The notes: generated by a model not told the origin, from the letters alone. A stretch of DNA of 64,000 nt from Isoetes taiwanensis (GCA_021234155.1 JAJEKV010000033.1:3763454-3827453), one strand, 5' to 3'; positions 35,331 to 47,673 are shown, counted from the stretch's first letter. Program-made: numbers and translations.

Positions 35331-37248
35331 ATGTAGAATAATGCCACCAAGCATAACTCTATGATTGGTCTTGTCAAACCCACTTATTTCGGGTGTTGGT
35401 TGAATAAGTTCTTAGCAGTACCTGGATACAAACTTTCTCAGTAAGCTTTGGTATGTCAATGGTTTGAAGATGGCTAAGACATACAATATAACATGCACTT
35501 TAATCATGCACTATTCCCTGGCCCACGAGGATACCTATTAAGATGTCTACCCATGAAAAGGAGTACAACAATTGCGTCTAGCCGTACAGGTGCGCATCAT
35601 CTCAGAATTGGAATAGGAAGATGGGGTCGTGCGCCACATGAGAATAGGATATGATGATGTTGTCAGATGGGAGTGATTGAAGCTAAGAACGACTCTTCAA
35701 CTGAAAGGTGGATCTCAAAGTTAGAAAGCCTTGAACATTGAACTTAGCACATGATCTATGGGGGCTGGTATGACCACTTTAAGGATTTCATGACTGACTT
35801 AAAAAAGGGGGCAGAAGTTCTTTTTTCGTTGAGCAACATCAACCAATCCAAATCCGATAACATGGAAGTGCATTTGCACAATAAGGATGCAGCACTGAAG
35901 TGTGTCTTTACCTTGATCCTGCTCAGCAAAACTGTGTAATTGAGATTCTATCATGACGATCCATATCTATATTTTGTCCAGGAGATAACCCTTTATAGAG
36001 GTCTCTTATATTGAAGTCAAAGTAATAAAGACTTGGGTAACATTCCCGAAGATGGCACAAGTCTCAACGGATTGTATCTAGTTCTTCTTGGCGGGTGGCA
36101 ACCCTACTAATTAAGTAAGTTGCAATAGAAGCAACACAAAATTGAAACTCAGGAGCAATTCATAGACTTTGTATGATGGGAAACTAGCCTGGACATGGAA
36201 ATGTTCTTGCATGGTGTACCTGTATCTTCTTTACGCCTAATGTGTGTATTATGGCAGGGATTCTAACTTCCTTATTGAATGTGCTGGACATTAAGAAATA
36301 ATCGTAATAAGAAAGACCCTTGATTAGCATTTATCGACAAACCTAACTGGTTATTGAGTCTTTTGCTGGACTTTAATTTGGAAGAGCTTTGTGGTTTGGC
36401 TTCTGTGAAGACAACCATTACTAAGTCTCCTTCTGCAAAGTGGGATTGAGGCAACTTTGTTGCATCTATGGCTCTGATGTTGCTTTATATTTTGTCAAGG
36501 GGGAGTCACTCAGAAGAACCCTCCAAACCACGTGCGTAAACATGAAGGGGTTAATTTTGTGGGTTCTTAGTATGTATACCTACGGTACAATGTACTTTTT
36601 TTTTTTGAATTCTTCGTACACTAACAGAGAGGGGTGCTCCGTGGCGGGGAACCGAACATGGTATGATACGGAGAGAGCTTAGTGATTCGGCAGCCTATTC
36701 GTAGGGGCATCAATCAGATTGCAACACTAAGATTACTGGTAATGTTTTTATTTTGTTCTACTCGTTTTTTTTCCTTGGATGGGATTACAAATTTCAAAAA
36801 GGATTTGGCTTCCTCTTGGCCAATCCATACAGTAATGAATCTATACGCCAGGATTGTCATCCTGGTATGTATTTTCCGTCAGCATCTATATTCAAATCAA
36901 TTCTTTGATACAACTGTAAATCATCTCCACCGAATCTAGAACTCATGAGGTTACTGCTCTCCAGGAAGCATAGTATCTTTTTTTATATCGCAAGACTCAA
37001 ACTCCTGAGTGCAGATTGGAAAAATGTTACATACTGATACAACACATTTAGGATAAGAGAAAGAAGTCATCTACTTACTTCGCCAATAAGATGTCCCACA
37101 CACTTTTTCTCTGAAAGTAGTTCCTCTTCGGTCTATGATAAGTGATGAAGACGAATGTTAATGGTGTAAACATTCTTAGAGGATGAAGTCTTAGCTCAGG
37201 TATTTTGTACTTCGTGTTTTATCCACTTATAAAAAAAATTTCGTGCAG
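35331..37248. other. Non-coding, repeat-derived; nothing recognised
   Basis: It may include the degraded 3' part of the RTE-like element. A T-tract followed by GAATTCTTCGTACACTAACAG sits at about 36597-36630. The open frames of 60-85 codons have no recognisable motif. Confidence 0.35.
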
Positions 37249-40200
37249 GTACCCTACTTTGAATTGGTAAGTAGATTAGAAGATAAGACCAAGGAAATGT
37301 TGGCAGAAGATGAGAGTTGTCGAGAAGCTTTGTTGGCGCACCAAGCTGACATTGTTCGGATTGAACAAACTATGCAGGCAAACCCCAATCTTGATCTGGG
37401 TACTGTGGATATATATTTGCTTGTTTACAGTTTGGAAAACTGGTTGAAGTTTAGAAAGGGGTATTCTTATGCTGAAGTTTACTGGAAAATCTTACGCAGG
37501 AATTGAGAGATGAGGTTAAGCACACTGAAGCTATAAGCAATGACTTGCAATATAAGCTGGACGATACCAAAAAGGCACTGAAAGATGCAAAACAGCAGGT
37601 ACGTGGTTTGTAAGACTAGGAGATATTAACTTGAAAAATAGAAGAGACTGGCTAGTGTAGTCTGTTTGATCACATTTGATTTATCAAGTCCGGATCATGC
37701 AAGAAAAATCCACAACAAGAGAATGGTCATTTAGCGACGTGGGGTTGCGACGTCTGGGTCACGTGACGTCACATTTGACGTGACCATGTCACGTAAATGC
37801 GACGTCACGTCGCGTTCACGTCGCAGACACATCGCATGCGACGTGTACTGCGACGCCTCACGTGACATAGGCGACGTCTGCCACCACGTCGCTATGACAA
37901 GGCCGCATGTGTCACGTCAGCTGCGCTGTCAACGACATCACGTCGTATGAGACGTGATGTCGCGCACGATGTATACGCGACATCCTGTGTACTTTGTTCT
38001 CCTTCGAGAACATGGGTGATCTTTTGGCCACGAAACTTGGTCCCCAAGGCAACGTCGACGTTCTGAGTCCAGTGGCAGAGCCAAATTACAGTTCCGGAGA
38101 GGGGGGGTTGCCCCCCCTCCACGTCAAGATATGGCGCAACAAGGAGAGGGCCTTCGAAACGTAAACCCGGTGGGTTGCCAGGTTCTAGAAGGGTTTGCGT
38201 TTTGGGGGCCGAGTTTTAGTCTGTTGTAGTTGGGACGTCGCCGAGAAGCTGCAGTTGAGAACGCGGAGCAAGGGGAAATGACAGAACGAAGTTTGGGCCT
38301 GTCCTCCTCCCGATGTGATAATTAGAAGTCGGGGGCCAGTTTTGCAGTGGCAAGACATTCATAAATTCGTAATTAATGCATTGTACGAAATTAAATTCTG
38401 ATGTTTTGCCATCACCAGCACACAGGCCAGTTTTCAAAATTTTCAGAGAAGGTCTAGATCAAAGGGTTAGCATTAGAACGGTCGGGGCAGCCCGTTGTGG
38501 GGCAACCGAGCTGGCACCCTTCCCCAAGTCAAACAAGGCCAGGACCTTGCAAGGATGCCTCACAAGAGGGGAGAGTTTGGACCCAGGAGGCGGGATCCAA
38601 AAAAGTTCCCGAGGCAGCCTTTCCTAGCAGTGATCCCACGGTGGGATGTACGCTAATGACCACACTCATGTCGAGCTCGGTTCCCCTATCCGACCGTTGA
38701 ATCCTCCATTTAAGGGCCCTTCTTCGGGAAGATCCAAAAGATTCCAAGATGGGTCTGGGGAACTTGTCAAATCGCAGAAGGCCCCTCGGAGTGTTTTGTC
38801 GTTAAACCGTCCGGGATAGAAACCGGAAGTGTTTTGTCGTCCGGCATCCACATCCTAGCCAATTGAGGCTCCGGAATGACAATTCTTGACTTCTAGCCTA
38901 GAAACTTGGTCCCCAGGCCAAGTCTTCCTAAATGACGAAATTACCCTAGAAAGCAAGTTACAAGGTGAGTTTTTGCAAAAGAAAGAAACAATCACGCCCC
39001 CAATGCAATATCCAAAGATCCACATCCTAGGCCAATTGACTACAGTGTGCCGGACATGAGCTACTTTGGCAATTCTTGGAGGAGGGGTGGTCTTCTTATG
39101 AAACTTGGTCCCCAAGGCAATGTCAACGTCGACGAGAGGGAGATTGCCCGAGTCCATTGCCTTGGAGAGCGATTTTGGGGCAGCCACCCTTCCCCAAGTC
39201 AAACAAGGCTAGGCTACCTCACAAGAGGGGAGAGTCCCGCCCGTCCCGGGATCCAAAAAGTTCCCCGAGGGTTCTAGAAGGGTTTGCATTTGGGATGTAC
39301 ACTAGTCTCAAGCCCTTGGGATGTGGCCTTTTGGGGCAGCAAGAATCCTCCAACCAAGTTTGGGCCCCTTCTCCTCCCGAGGTCCAAAATTAGAAGGGTC
39401 GGGGGAATTGTCAAACCGGGGAATTTTTAATTTCCATTTTGTCATTAATTACGCATTTATGAATGTTCTTCACCCCCCAAGACCACGAAATTACCAAGAA
39501 GGTCTAGATAAAAGGTTAGCATTGCAAAAGAAAAAATGTCATGCCCCAGCCGGCAATATCCGGCAACATCCTAGGCCAATTGACCCCAAGTGTCAAGGCT
39601 AGGCTACCTTGGCAAGGAGGGGAGAGTCCGACCCCAAGGCAATGTCCAAAAAGTTCCCGAGTCCATTGGGTAGTGATCCCACGGGAGGATGTACACCAAT
39701 GACCACCCTCCCTGGCCTCGGAGTTGCCGTCTCTCCAACCAAGGGCCCTCCACGGGTCCAAAAATTCCAAGATGGGTCCTGGGAACTTGTCAACCCCGCA
39801 GGCGCCCTGTGTGATAGTAGAAGCGTTTGCAGGTCTGTGGGGCAATTCGACCGGCCAAGTTTTGGGGGCGATCCACATCCTGTTTTACTTTGGCGATTCT
39901 TGGAGGAGGTGGTCTTCCCCCCCTCCGTTTCCATTGGCGAGCTTCAGAGGTTGCCCGTGGGGCGTGGCCAACACCCCCTCCACGCCAGAACCCTCGAAGG
40001 CGTAAATTTTGAGGTTCTCAAACGCGTTTGCATTTTGAGTTTTGAAGCGCTTTGCAAGGGAAAATGACATTGAAACGAAGTTTGGGCCTGTCCCTCCTCC
40101 TCCCGATGTGACAATTAGAAGTCGCGGGCGAGTTTTGCAGTGGCAAGACATTCATAAATTCCGCGTGCGGCGACGTGGCTAGACGTCGCCGACGCCCGAC

Positions 40201-41092
40201 CCGGCCGCTATACACGTCGTAATTGACTGATCTGTTGTTGTGATCCATGTATGATAGAAAGTGAGATACAAAAGGTAAAGATGATTATGTGTCCAGCACG
40301 ATACAAGTATGCATGTAAAATAATTTCTGAAAATTAACAGCCAAACATTTAAGTCAAGAAGCAGAAAAGGCCAAGCATGCGCAGTTACAAGCTCAGTATA
40401 TAGTGTTAAAACTTGAATTGCAGAATACACAAGAACGTCTTGATGTTGCACGGGCTGGAGCGGCAGATAGGTAATCCACATTTAACCAAGTACACGTAGG
40501 GCCTGTTCTGGTTGGTTGCTTGCTTAACTAAGTACATGTGGGCATTTTTTGGTTCGTAAGTTGCTAAAAATCTTTCTTCGTGGCTGGTATATGGAAATGG
40601 AAGGCTTTTAGATTAACTCATATTCTGTTAAATATAGCTGCTTGCTAAATAATCTTTCTTCAAGGCTGCAATGTGGAAATGAGGAATGCATGTAAGCTGT
40701 GTAGACAGATATTCTAATGTCTTTTATGTCTGAATAAAGGACTTATGAGATGTTTTAATTTAGGAATTAGTTGCATTAGTTAGAGTGTATCTTTCTTTTC
40801 CAATTTGCCATTATGCAGTGTGCCATCAAAGATATACGAAGAAGCGAAGTTAAAAGTGAGAGAATTGGAAGGACAGCTGGCTGAAGTCCAAGAAGAAATT
40901 GATGACGTTGCAGCACATGTCTCACAATTAACACCTCGTCCTAAGTTAGAGATATCTTCAAGAAGGTGTCTTGGATATACAGCCTCAACAGCAGAAAAAA
41001 TAGTTGAAATATGTAGAGAAAATAACCTCATATCGGAGGAGTTGTCAGCCTTTGAGCTCCAATGGACTGCTATTAATACTGCTCTTTCCGAG
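37249..41092 (+). CDS. Partial coiled-coil protein gene, unrecognised, interrupted by a transposon
   Basis: Exon-like blocks with splice borders are at 37249-about 37410 (VPYFELVSRLEDKTKEMLAE...; 3' border unclear), 37500-37598 (ELRDEVKHTEAISNDLQYKL..., phase 0), 40341-40470 (KHLSQEAEKAKHAQLQ... to GAAD) and 40819-41092 (VPSKIYEEAKLKVRELEGQL... to INTALSE). The last two join in phase through a split Ser codon. The heptad-like E/K/L-rich sequence predicts long coiled coils. Exon 37500-37598 ends in phase 0 but 40341 needs phase 1, so an exon is missing or has been destroyed. A 2.5-kb CACTA-like element sits in that gap. I do not recognise the protein. It could be a broken gene or transposed pieces. 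Confidence 0.5.
37711..40242. mobile_element. Non-autonomous CACTA-like (En/Spm) DNA transposon, 2532 bp
   Basis: The left end is CACAACAAGAGAATGGTCAT followed by TTAGCGACG. The right end, read in reverse complement, begins CACAACAACAGATCAGTCAA followed by TTACGACG. The subterminal region is rich in GACGT motifs on both sides. The 3-bp target duplication ATC flanks it exactly (37708-37710 and 40243-40245), as expected for CACTA elements. No transposase is encoded. The interior consists of degenerate tandem copies of a ~0.6-0.9-kb unit (for example 38100-38370 resembles 39900-40165). Related fragments lie at 50411-50570 and 52990-53680. It is markedly CpG-rich compared with its surroundings. 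Confidence 0.85.
37733..37990. repeat. GACGT-rich subterminal array of the CACTA-like element
   Basis: Dense (A/G/T)CGACGT / ACGTCG / CACGTGACGT motifs on both strands, over a dozen in about 250 bp. Subterminal repeats of this kind are transposase-binding regions in En/Spm elements. The matching but shorter cluster at the right end is 40168-40220. Confidence 0.7.
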
Positions 41093-41123
41093 GTGTGTTT
41101 TCTCTGCTGCTAAAGGAAAACAG

Positions 41124-41565
41124 AAGGGTCCTGTTGCTTTTGAAGATGCAGCATCGGGTGCTAATGCTGGTGGACCGGGCTTTGGTGGGTTTGGCGACAC
41201 AATTTTTGGAGATATATTTGGCAGTGGAATGGATGATGTAATACAGGATATTCTCGTCATTTATGAACACATTATACTAATTATAATCCACATCCTTCTT
41301 GAGTTGTGTTTACCTGACACAAGTATGCTTTAATTGATTGCAGCCCTTTGGTTAGATGTTTGGAAAGGAAGCTAAAACTGGGAAGGGGGTACAGTTGATT
41401 CTTTCTTATACCTTACTGTTCTCTTCCCATTTTTTTCACTACAAATAATGATGCTCTAAGTGACGTCTTAAATACAGGTAGACTTAAAGCTTTCCTTTTT
41501 GGAAGCTGTCAATGGTTGTTCAAAACAGGTTGCGTACCGTGCGCATGTTAGATGCAACACATGCA
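41124..41565 (+). pseudogene. DnaJ (Hsp40, mitochondrial/GFA2 type) gene fragment
   Basis: Three exon-like blocks with good borders and matching phase: 41124-41237 (GPGFGGFGDTIFGDIFGSG, a Gly/Phe-rich linker), 41356-41388 (MFGKEAKTGKG) and 41478-41565 (VDLKLSFLEAVNGCSKQV then RAHVRCNTC, the first CxxC arm of the DnaJ zinc finger). The J domain, the rest of the zinc finger and the C-terminal substrate-binding domains are missing. It begins only 31 bp after the last coiled-coil exon, so either two gene fragments were brought together or a chimeric transcript exists. Bacterial-type DnaJ proteins act with organelle Hsp70. Confidence 0.7.
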
Positions 41566-42676
41566 GTAAGCCTTTGTACATATTACAACAACAAAAACGT
41601 AGTTAATTTGTCTAGTGATATGATGTAAGAATGTTTCATCACGGTATATCATCACTCTGTTAGAATGACGACTGGCTGCATATTGTCATTGACTTTTTAT
41701 GAGGTCATACATCTCAGGGACCAAGTTCATTGTGTTTTTATAAAGCCAAGGTCTGTAACCAGAGCTACTCTTTCCCTTTAGGTAGGGAGCAGTGAATCTG
41801 TCAACTTGTTAACTGTGTTGTTATAGAAGCCATATTTTTTCTCCTTGTGCAATAACTGTCCTCTCCTATGCTTCCAAAGCCCATTTTATAGCGTACAATA
41901 ATGTTAATGTGGAAAACAAAAAAGTTTATAGGTTTTTCTCACACAGGTTCCTTGGTCCATTCTTGTATATGGGTATTAAAATAGTTATTATTCATGGTTT
42001 TGTTGTATTCGTCGAAAGATATTTTTCTATTTCATCTCATGGAATTGATGGGTTGGTCAGTGCAGTTTCTTAATGATGAATAATAACAATAGAGGTTTAT
42101 TGGGCAGAAACTTAACAATGCCACATTACTGAATGGAAGGTTTCCAAGGATACAAGCACATTTGCAAGTTTGGTAACTCTATCAATTATGACAATGTTTT
42201 TCGAGTCTTGCCATGAATGTTAAGAGCCACATGCCACTTGCATTTCGAATTGCTCCCCACATGTAACAGCAATATACTGGAGGATAGCTCCAAGCAAGCT
42301 GGGGTTTGGCAACAAAGGCTGTATTCGACGTTAGTAAGAAGGGTAATCAAAGCAAAGGATGTACAATAGCAATGCAACAACTGGTGGTGACCTGCCAACA
42401 CAGAAAACAAGACCCAACACAAAAGAACGAAATAGAACCCATGAAAATACACTCTCGGGCCAACGGAGGGCAACCCCTCGTGCGCAGCACCTTGTTTTTT
42501 TGGAAACCCTTCCGGGCTCCAAACTTAGCGGAAATAGTTTGAGCAAATTAGTCCCAAATCGGCCGGAGATAATTCGAGCGTTAAAATAATTGTTTACAAT
42601 AATTTAGAAAGTCATCTAGCACGCTTCCAACTCCCTCTTCACAATCATCATCACCCTCATCCCTTCATTAGGGCGG
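41566..42676. other. Non-coding; nothing recognised
   Basis: No continuation of the DnaJ zinc finger was found here. The open frames at 42186-42589 overlap on both strands and have no recognisable content. Confidence 0.4.
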
Positions 42677-43273
42677 ATTTGGGGTCTGAAAATGGCCTCC
42701 TATCAGCCATTCCACGTCATATTTCCGCTCCCTTTTTCCCATGCCACCTAGGATACCAAACTCTCATAATTACAGATTTGCTTGGAATATTCTTCCGGAA
42801 TAAGGGGGATTGCACATTCATGGCGCCATATGTATTTAATTCTGTTGGTTGTCAGACGGACTGATGCAACACGTGGCGCTTCTAAAATGCCACTTGCATT
42901 ATAGCATACCCAAGCAACTCATGATTGTCTCTTGGTAAGCTGCGTCTTGGCGTCACCTTCTACATTTCAAAAGTTGAATGTGTAGGTTGAAGCTTTGTAT
43001 CGGATCGGACTTTCATTTTCGGCGCTAGGTAGCGCTTTAACCGATCTTCACTTCATCCTAATACAGGCTTCCCGCCCCCTACAATTCCAAATTTGAATTT
43101 GCTTAATGTATAAAAGCATGGATTGTAGGAGAATGGACTTTTCGATTTCCATATGCACGTTGCAAATTTCAAAAACGGTTAGTATGCGGACGTTCAAATT
43201 CACACGGCGAATTGTGTTGGGGCATAAAAATACCACACCTTGATTTGTAGGCCACGATCTACACGATATGGAA
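42677..43273 (+). repeat. ~600-bp direct repeat, copy 1 (pairs with 44661-45269)
   Basis: Shares with copy 2, among others, AATGGCCTCCTATCA, CCATTCCACGTCATATTTCC, ATGGCGCCATATGTATTTAA, GCCACTTGCATTATAGCATA, ACAGGCTTCCCGCCCC and AAAAGCATGGATTGTAGGAG. The element-like unit between the copies is about 1.4 kb. A piece just after copy 1 (TTGTTGTCAAATTAAA, near 43280) is also found just before copy 2 (near 44565). This could be an LTR pair of a small non-autonomous element. Confidence 0.7.
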
Positions 43274-43493
43274 GTTGCTTGTTGTCAAATTAAACTTAAA
43301 CACAAGTGAGGTCGGCACTTACGTGGTTTTCTCGAGGAGGGTTTGGAGTGTTTTTTTTAAATCCCAATTATCGACATAGTGTGACGTAGCATCTTGGTAT
43401 TAAATAGTATGTTAAATTCGAATTATATCGGTGTTCATTTTCCTGGTTAAACTCAAATCATATAGGTTTAGGAAGGAAGGAAGGCATTATATT

Positions 43494-43565
43494 GGCTATT
43501 TAGGAATAAGGTTAAAAAGGAAGATATTGGATATTTAGGTATAAGGTTAAAAAGGAAGATATTAG
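43494..43565 (+). repeat. Tandem duplication of ~35 bp
   Basis: TATTTAGG(A/T)ATAAGGTTAA followed by AAAGGAAGATATT is present twice in a row. Confidence 0.7.
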
Positions 43566-43873
43566 ATATGGCTCAAATTTGAGATATGCACATAATGGCA
43601 TGTAATGATGGTTGATAGGACTGGAATACTGAATCATTCCTACGATTTTCACGCCTAATCCAGCCTATATCTATTCCAGCCTAGATTGGCGCCCATTCTC
43701 CCCCAATCTCCTAGCCCAATCTTTGCTAGATCCTCCGCCCAATTTCTCTAGTCCATCGCCATGAAGAGATCAGCTACTGGAAGAGCCGGAGGTGTCCTCC
43801 AAGAGGCCCTATTACAATTTGGAAGAGGTGTTCCCTCCAGATTCCCTCCGCTGCCCACGGTTCTTGCTCACGA

Positions 43874-44189
43874 ATGCCTCGATTCCTCTCGATTCCCTCG
43901 ATTCCTTTGGCGAGGAATCGAGAGAATGAGGAATCGAGGAAATTTCGAGCAGGAGTTCATCACAGTGTTCTTGAAGGCTGGATAGGAGATTCTTCAAAAA
44001 TGAGTGGTCACCGAACCGGAGAAAGAAGCCAAGATGATGAAGAAGATGAAGAAGTTGAAGACGAATCTGCTGACTTCGAGGAGCTCATGGCGTTAGTTCA
44101 TGGTACATGCATGTTTTCTTTCTTTTCTTAAGCATTCAACTAACGGTTATTTCTTATTTTTTTTTGCAGATGATGAAGCAGATGAATGA
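43874..44189 (+). CDS. Small acidic two-exon ORF of unknown function
   Basis: From the ATG at 44000 (or 43874 in the same frame) the frame gives MSGHRTGERSQDDEEDEEVE then DESADFEELMALVH, with a donor GTACAT after 44102 and an acceptor TTTTGCAG before 44170. Splicing restores D-D-E-A-D-E-stop at 44189. The short T-rich intron and the preserved phase support a real transcript. It could be the tail of a longer gene or of a transposon protein, since it lies between two direct repeats. Confidence 0.35.
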
Positions 44190-44660
44190 AATTTGTTAGG
44201 GCAGAGCACCTCTTATTTTTTTTTTTCTTGTTCTTAGTCGAGCTTGCCTCCAACTTCTTACCATATATTTGCAAGCCTCCGGGCTTTTTGTTGTGAATAG
44301 TTGAAGCCTCCCGGGCATTTAAATTTACAAAATGATGTAAAACCATACGGCCATAAAAATTTTGAATATAAAAAGTTTTTGCTTCTAATTCCATTTGAAT
44401 ACCTAACTTTTTTTTTACTGTACATGTGTTACCACTCTTAAGTACATAAGTCATCATCCCTTTTCAAAGAGCATATTATTTTTCAAGGATCACACCAAGC
44501 GAATAGTACATATGCAACAAAAATGGAACACACTAAATTAAGATCGTGTGATCCACTTTCTTATTTGTTGTCAAATTAAAACTAAACACAAGTCCCTCGT
44601 CAATAGTCTCCCATTTGCATATAAAATATCTATCATTCCAAGTTATATTATGTTTTATGA

Positions 44661-45269
44661 ACTAAAATGGCCTCCTATCAACCATTCCACGTCATATTTC
44701 CGCCCCTTTTTCCGTCAGATTTGCTTGGAATATTCTCCTAATAAGGGGAATCGTGATATCTATGGCGCCATATGTATTTAATTCTCTTGTTGTCGACAGA
44801 TTGACGCAACACGTGGCTTCTAAAAAGCCACTTGCATTATAGCATACCGGCAACTCATGACGGTGTCTCTTGGTTTGTCGATATACCAATCATCGCATCA
44901 CCGATTCTTGTCTTGCCCTATTTTCATTTAGAGTCCATTCCCGCCTTCTACATTTCAAAATTTGAATGTGTAGGTTGAAGCTTTGTATTAGACTTTCGTT
45001 TTAGGTATTTACGATTAAGCCTTAAAAAGTTCAATATAGGGATCTTTACTTCATCCCAATACAGGCTTCCCGCCCCCCTACAATTCGAATTTTGAATTTG
45101 CTTTTGTATAAAAGCATGGATTGTAGGAGAATGGACTTTTCCATATGCAGGTTGCAAATTTCAAAAACGAGGTTAGTACGGACTGAGTCTCAAACGAAGC
45201 GAATTGTGCTGGGGCATACAAATTGTACACATTCATTTCGCGCCGTGCGATCCACGCGGTATGGAAGCT
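44661..45269 (+). repeat. ~600-bp direct repeat, copy 2 (pairs with 42677-43273)
   Basis: See copy 1. Differences are mostly point changes and short indels, including a missing GCCACCTAGGATACCAAACT-like stretch after the first 60 bp. That suggests independent decay after duplication. Confidence 0.7.
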
Positions 45270-45426
45270 CCAAATGATGTGTGGATAAGGATTTAACTGA
45301 CTCAGGAATATGCTCCAGTCTTCAATCGCAAAAAAAGAGGTCTAAAAAATAAGAACTTAGACCTCGACATGTTGCGCCTTGCAGGCTCAAAAAGTATCGA
45401 CATCTGGGCGGATGGCAGTTTATATC

Positions 45427-46180
45427 CATTGGATCCGTTCACTACCACCCCAAAACTGGGTCCACATGTTGTTTTTGAGTGTCTTTTTTGCAAAAAAACA
45501 ACACCAAAAAACTACGTGTTGTTTTTTGTCCGGATTTGCTAGAAATGACGTGTAGTTTTTTAGCAAAATTTTTATACATGTAGTTTTTGTTGCCAAAAGT
45601 CTACGCATAGAGTTTTGTCAAAATTATCTACACATAGGAATTAACGTATATTTCTACAAGTCGTTTTAAAAGTAGCTATAGTTTTCAAGCGTTGCTTTCT
45701 TCAAAATTAGACATATGGTTCGTAATAAAACTTAAAAGGTCCACATGTTGTTTTTAACTGTTGTTTTGCCAAAAAGCAACACTAAAAAACCATGTATAGG
45801 ATTTTGTACGATTTTGCTAAAAACTATGTGTAGTTTTCTGATTTTTCTTTTAATTATGTTGTTTTCAAGTGTTGGTAATTCAAAAAATGATATGTGGTTT
45901 TGAGGAGCAATGTATTTTTTCAAAAATAGGTGTTGTCTTTTAGTATTATTTTACATAAAATGCACATGTGGTTTTATAGAATTTTCAATAAACAACATGT
46001 CAAATAAATATTTTTAAGTGTTGTTTTCTTCAATAAACAACATGGTTAAATGACATGGCATTAAGAAAAACAATATGTTGAAAATTTAAAAATTGTATTA
46101 TTTTTTACCATAATATCTAAAATATGGTCTTTTAAGTTTCACGATTGTTGGAATCTTATTAAAGTTGTTTTTAGCTATGA
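45427..46180. repeat. Low-complexity arm (TGTTGTTTTT/GTGTAGTTTTT-rich)
   Basis: It starts ACCACCCCAAAACTGGGTCC, whose counterpart in reverse complement (CCACCCCAATTCTGGGTCC) is at about 54676-54702. It is followed by poor repeats of GTTGTTTT and TGTAGTTTTT, the complement-like counterpart of the AAAAACTACAC array at 54.0-54.6 kb. The open frames here are translations of the repeat. Confidence 0.45.
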
Positions 46181-47268
46181 TATAATTGTTGTTTTCAGGC
46201 CAGTGGTGTTTTGTTTACCATTCTTTTTGAATTTTTCTATCACAGCCAAGATCGAGATAAAATACTCCATAAATTTAAGAAAACTCTCATTGGCTCTATC
46301 ATTTCCATGGATTTCAACCTTAAAATCAGCATTTACAGAGCCAAACTCTGTAATCTACACATCCGGTTTGGGAATATACATATGATATACATAAGTTTAG
46401 ATTCTTAAGATTGGATTCTTCTTAAGGAATGTCTGTAATTATCTCCTGCTGGATTCTTCTTAAGGAATGTCTGTAATTATCTCCTGCTGGAACGATCACC
46501 ACACAACACTGCTATACATTTGATTCAACTTGTGAATAAATAGGGAAAGTTGAAGGCAGAAGAGCCAAGTATGAATAAATCCGATGCATGAATCTGCAAA
46601 AAAAAAAGGGATTAATAGTGCAGTCTTTGAGGATAGAAGAAATCTAGAAGCATGAGACTGTAAGAACAATAAGAATGTTTCTCAGAGTTGGGATGATTTT
46701 GAATGAATGAAATATTTGACAGATTGAAAAGACTGCAGAAATGAATGAATGAAAGTTTAGAAAAATGAAAAAGCTTCATACCTGATCGATTCATGATATC
46801 CGTGACAGAAATGCGAGTGGAAGTGAACCAGCTGCCAGAGTAGAGGAAGAAAAGGCAGAGATTTGGGAAGAAAAAAAGGGGGACGTTTTTTTGCTTCATT
46901 TCAGAAACAATGCCTTAAACCAAACTGCCCCAGCTCCAAACGTATTCGCCTCTGGCTTATCCGGATTTGCATACGGTTCATGCACAGCCCTACGGCGGCC
47001 AATCTTTTTTTTGTTTTTTTTAGCAGACTGAAGTTTAACTAATACAATTATAACTTTGATACAGCCCTATCCCTCAAGTGCGTGATTCTACATATGCCTG
47101 ATAATGGGTGCCCCGATTACTAGAAGTGGCACTATTATTTCCCCGCTGCCCCCGAAATGAAAGAGGCTGAAAATCCTCTTCTTTCGACTGGTAGACACGT
47201 TGTGTGGATCTGCTAAGGCAGTAGCAAGATTCAAAAAGCAACTCAAACAATTAGCAACCAGTACTCCA
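46181..47268. other. Non-coding; 38-bp tandem duplication at 46413-46488
   Basis: The unit GGATTCTTCTTAAGGAATGT... is exactly repeated once (46413-46450 and 46451-46488). Nothing else is recognised apart from T-rich tracts near 47005. Confidence 0.5.
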
Positions 47269-47673
47269 TCAACCAAAGCAATACCTCGATTGATGTCTAG
47301 GAGAGGGTGGTTGTCTCTCTCCAGGAACTGGAAACGTACTATCCTCAGGCTGCCTTCCATGACCATGGTGATTGGTGTCATCTGAAACCTGAATTGCCCC
47401 AAACTGCAACGACCCAAGTGATCCAAACTCGAGTGGCTCATTCCCTGCAGTAGAATATGGTGGCAGCACATACAGAGGCGTTCCAGCTGAATTCGGTGAA
47501 GTGAATGCAACCGGGAATGCTTGTCGCAAATGAATGATCTGGGCGGGATCATCTGCGACAGATGAATGATCTGGGCGCCAATGAATTGTCTGTTCCCGCC
47601 AAGAAGAAAAGAGGCGCCGTAGATTTCTGCCAAAAAAAGACGGCCAATGAGATAGAACGGCATGGATCGACAT
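47269..47673 (-). pseudogene. C-terminal tail fragment of a plant PAP/OAS1-like nucleotidyltransferase
   Basis: The minus frame reads ...PLYVLPPYSTAGNEPLEFGS then LGSLQFGA and PVPGERQPPSPRHQSR before a stop. The pattern Y-P-Y...EFGSLG-P...ERQ..SP..PSSP is what I know from the disordered C-terminus of the plant PAP/OAS1 substrate-binding-domain proteins (nucleotidyltransferase family). The catalytic domain is absent. The piece lies alone between repeats, so it looks like a captured or relocated terminal exon. The overlapping 206-codon frame at 47088-47708 is a shadow. The identification rests on motif memory only. Confidence 0.45.

Noticed and set aside
38376-40151. Many 70-150-codon open frames on both strands
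   Set aside because: They fall inside the GC-rich interior repeats of the CACTA-like element, overlap each other and carry no transposase motif.
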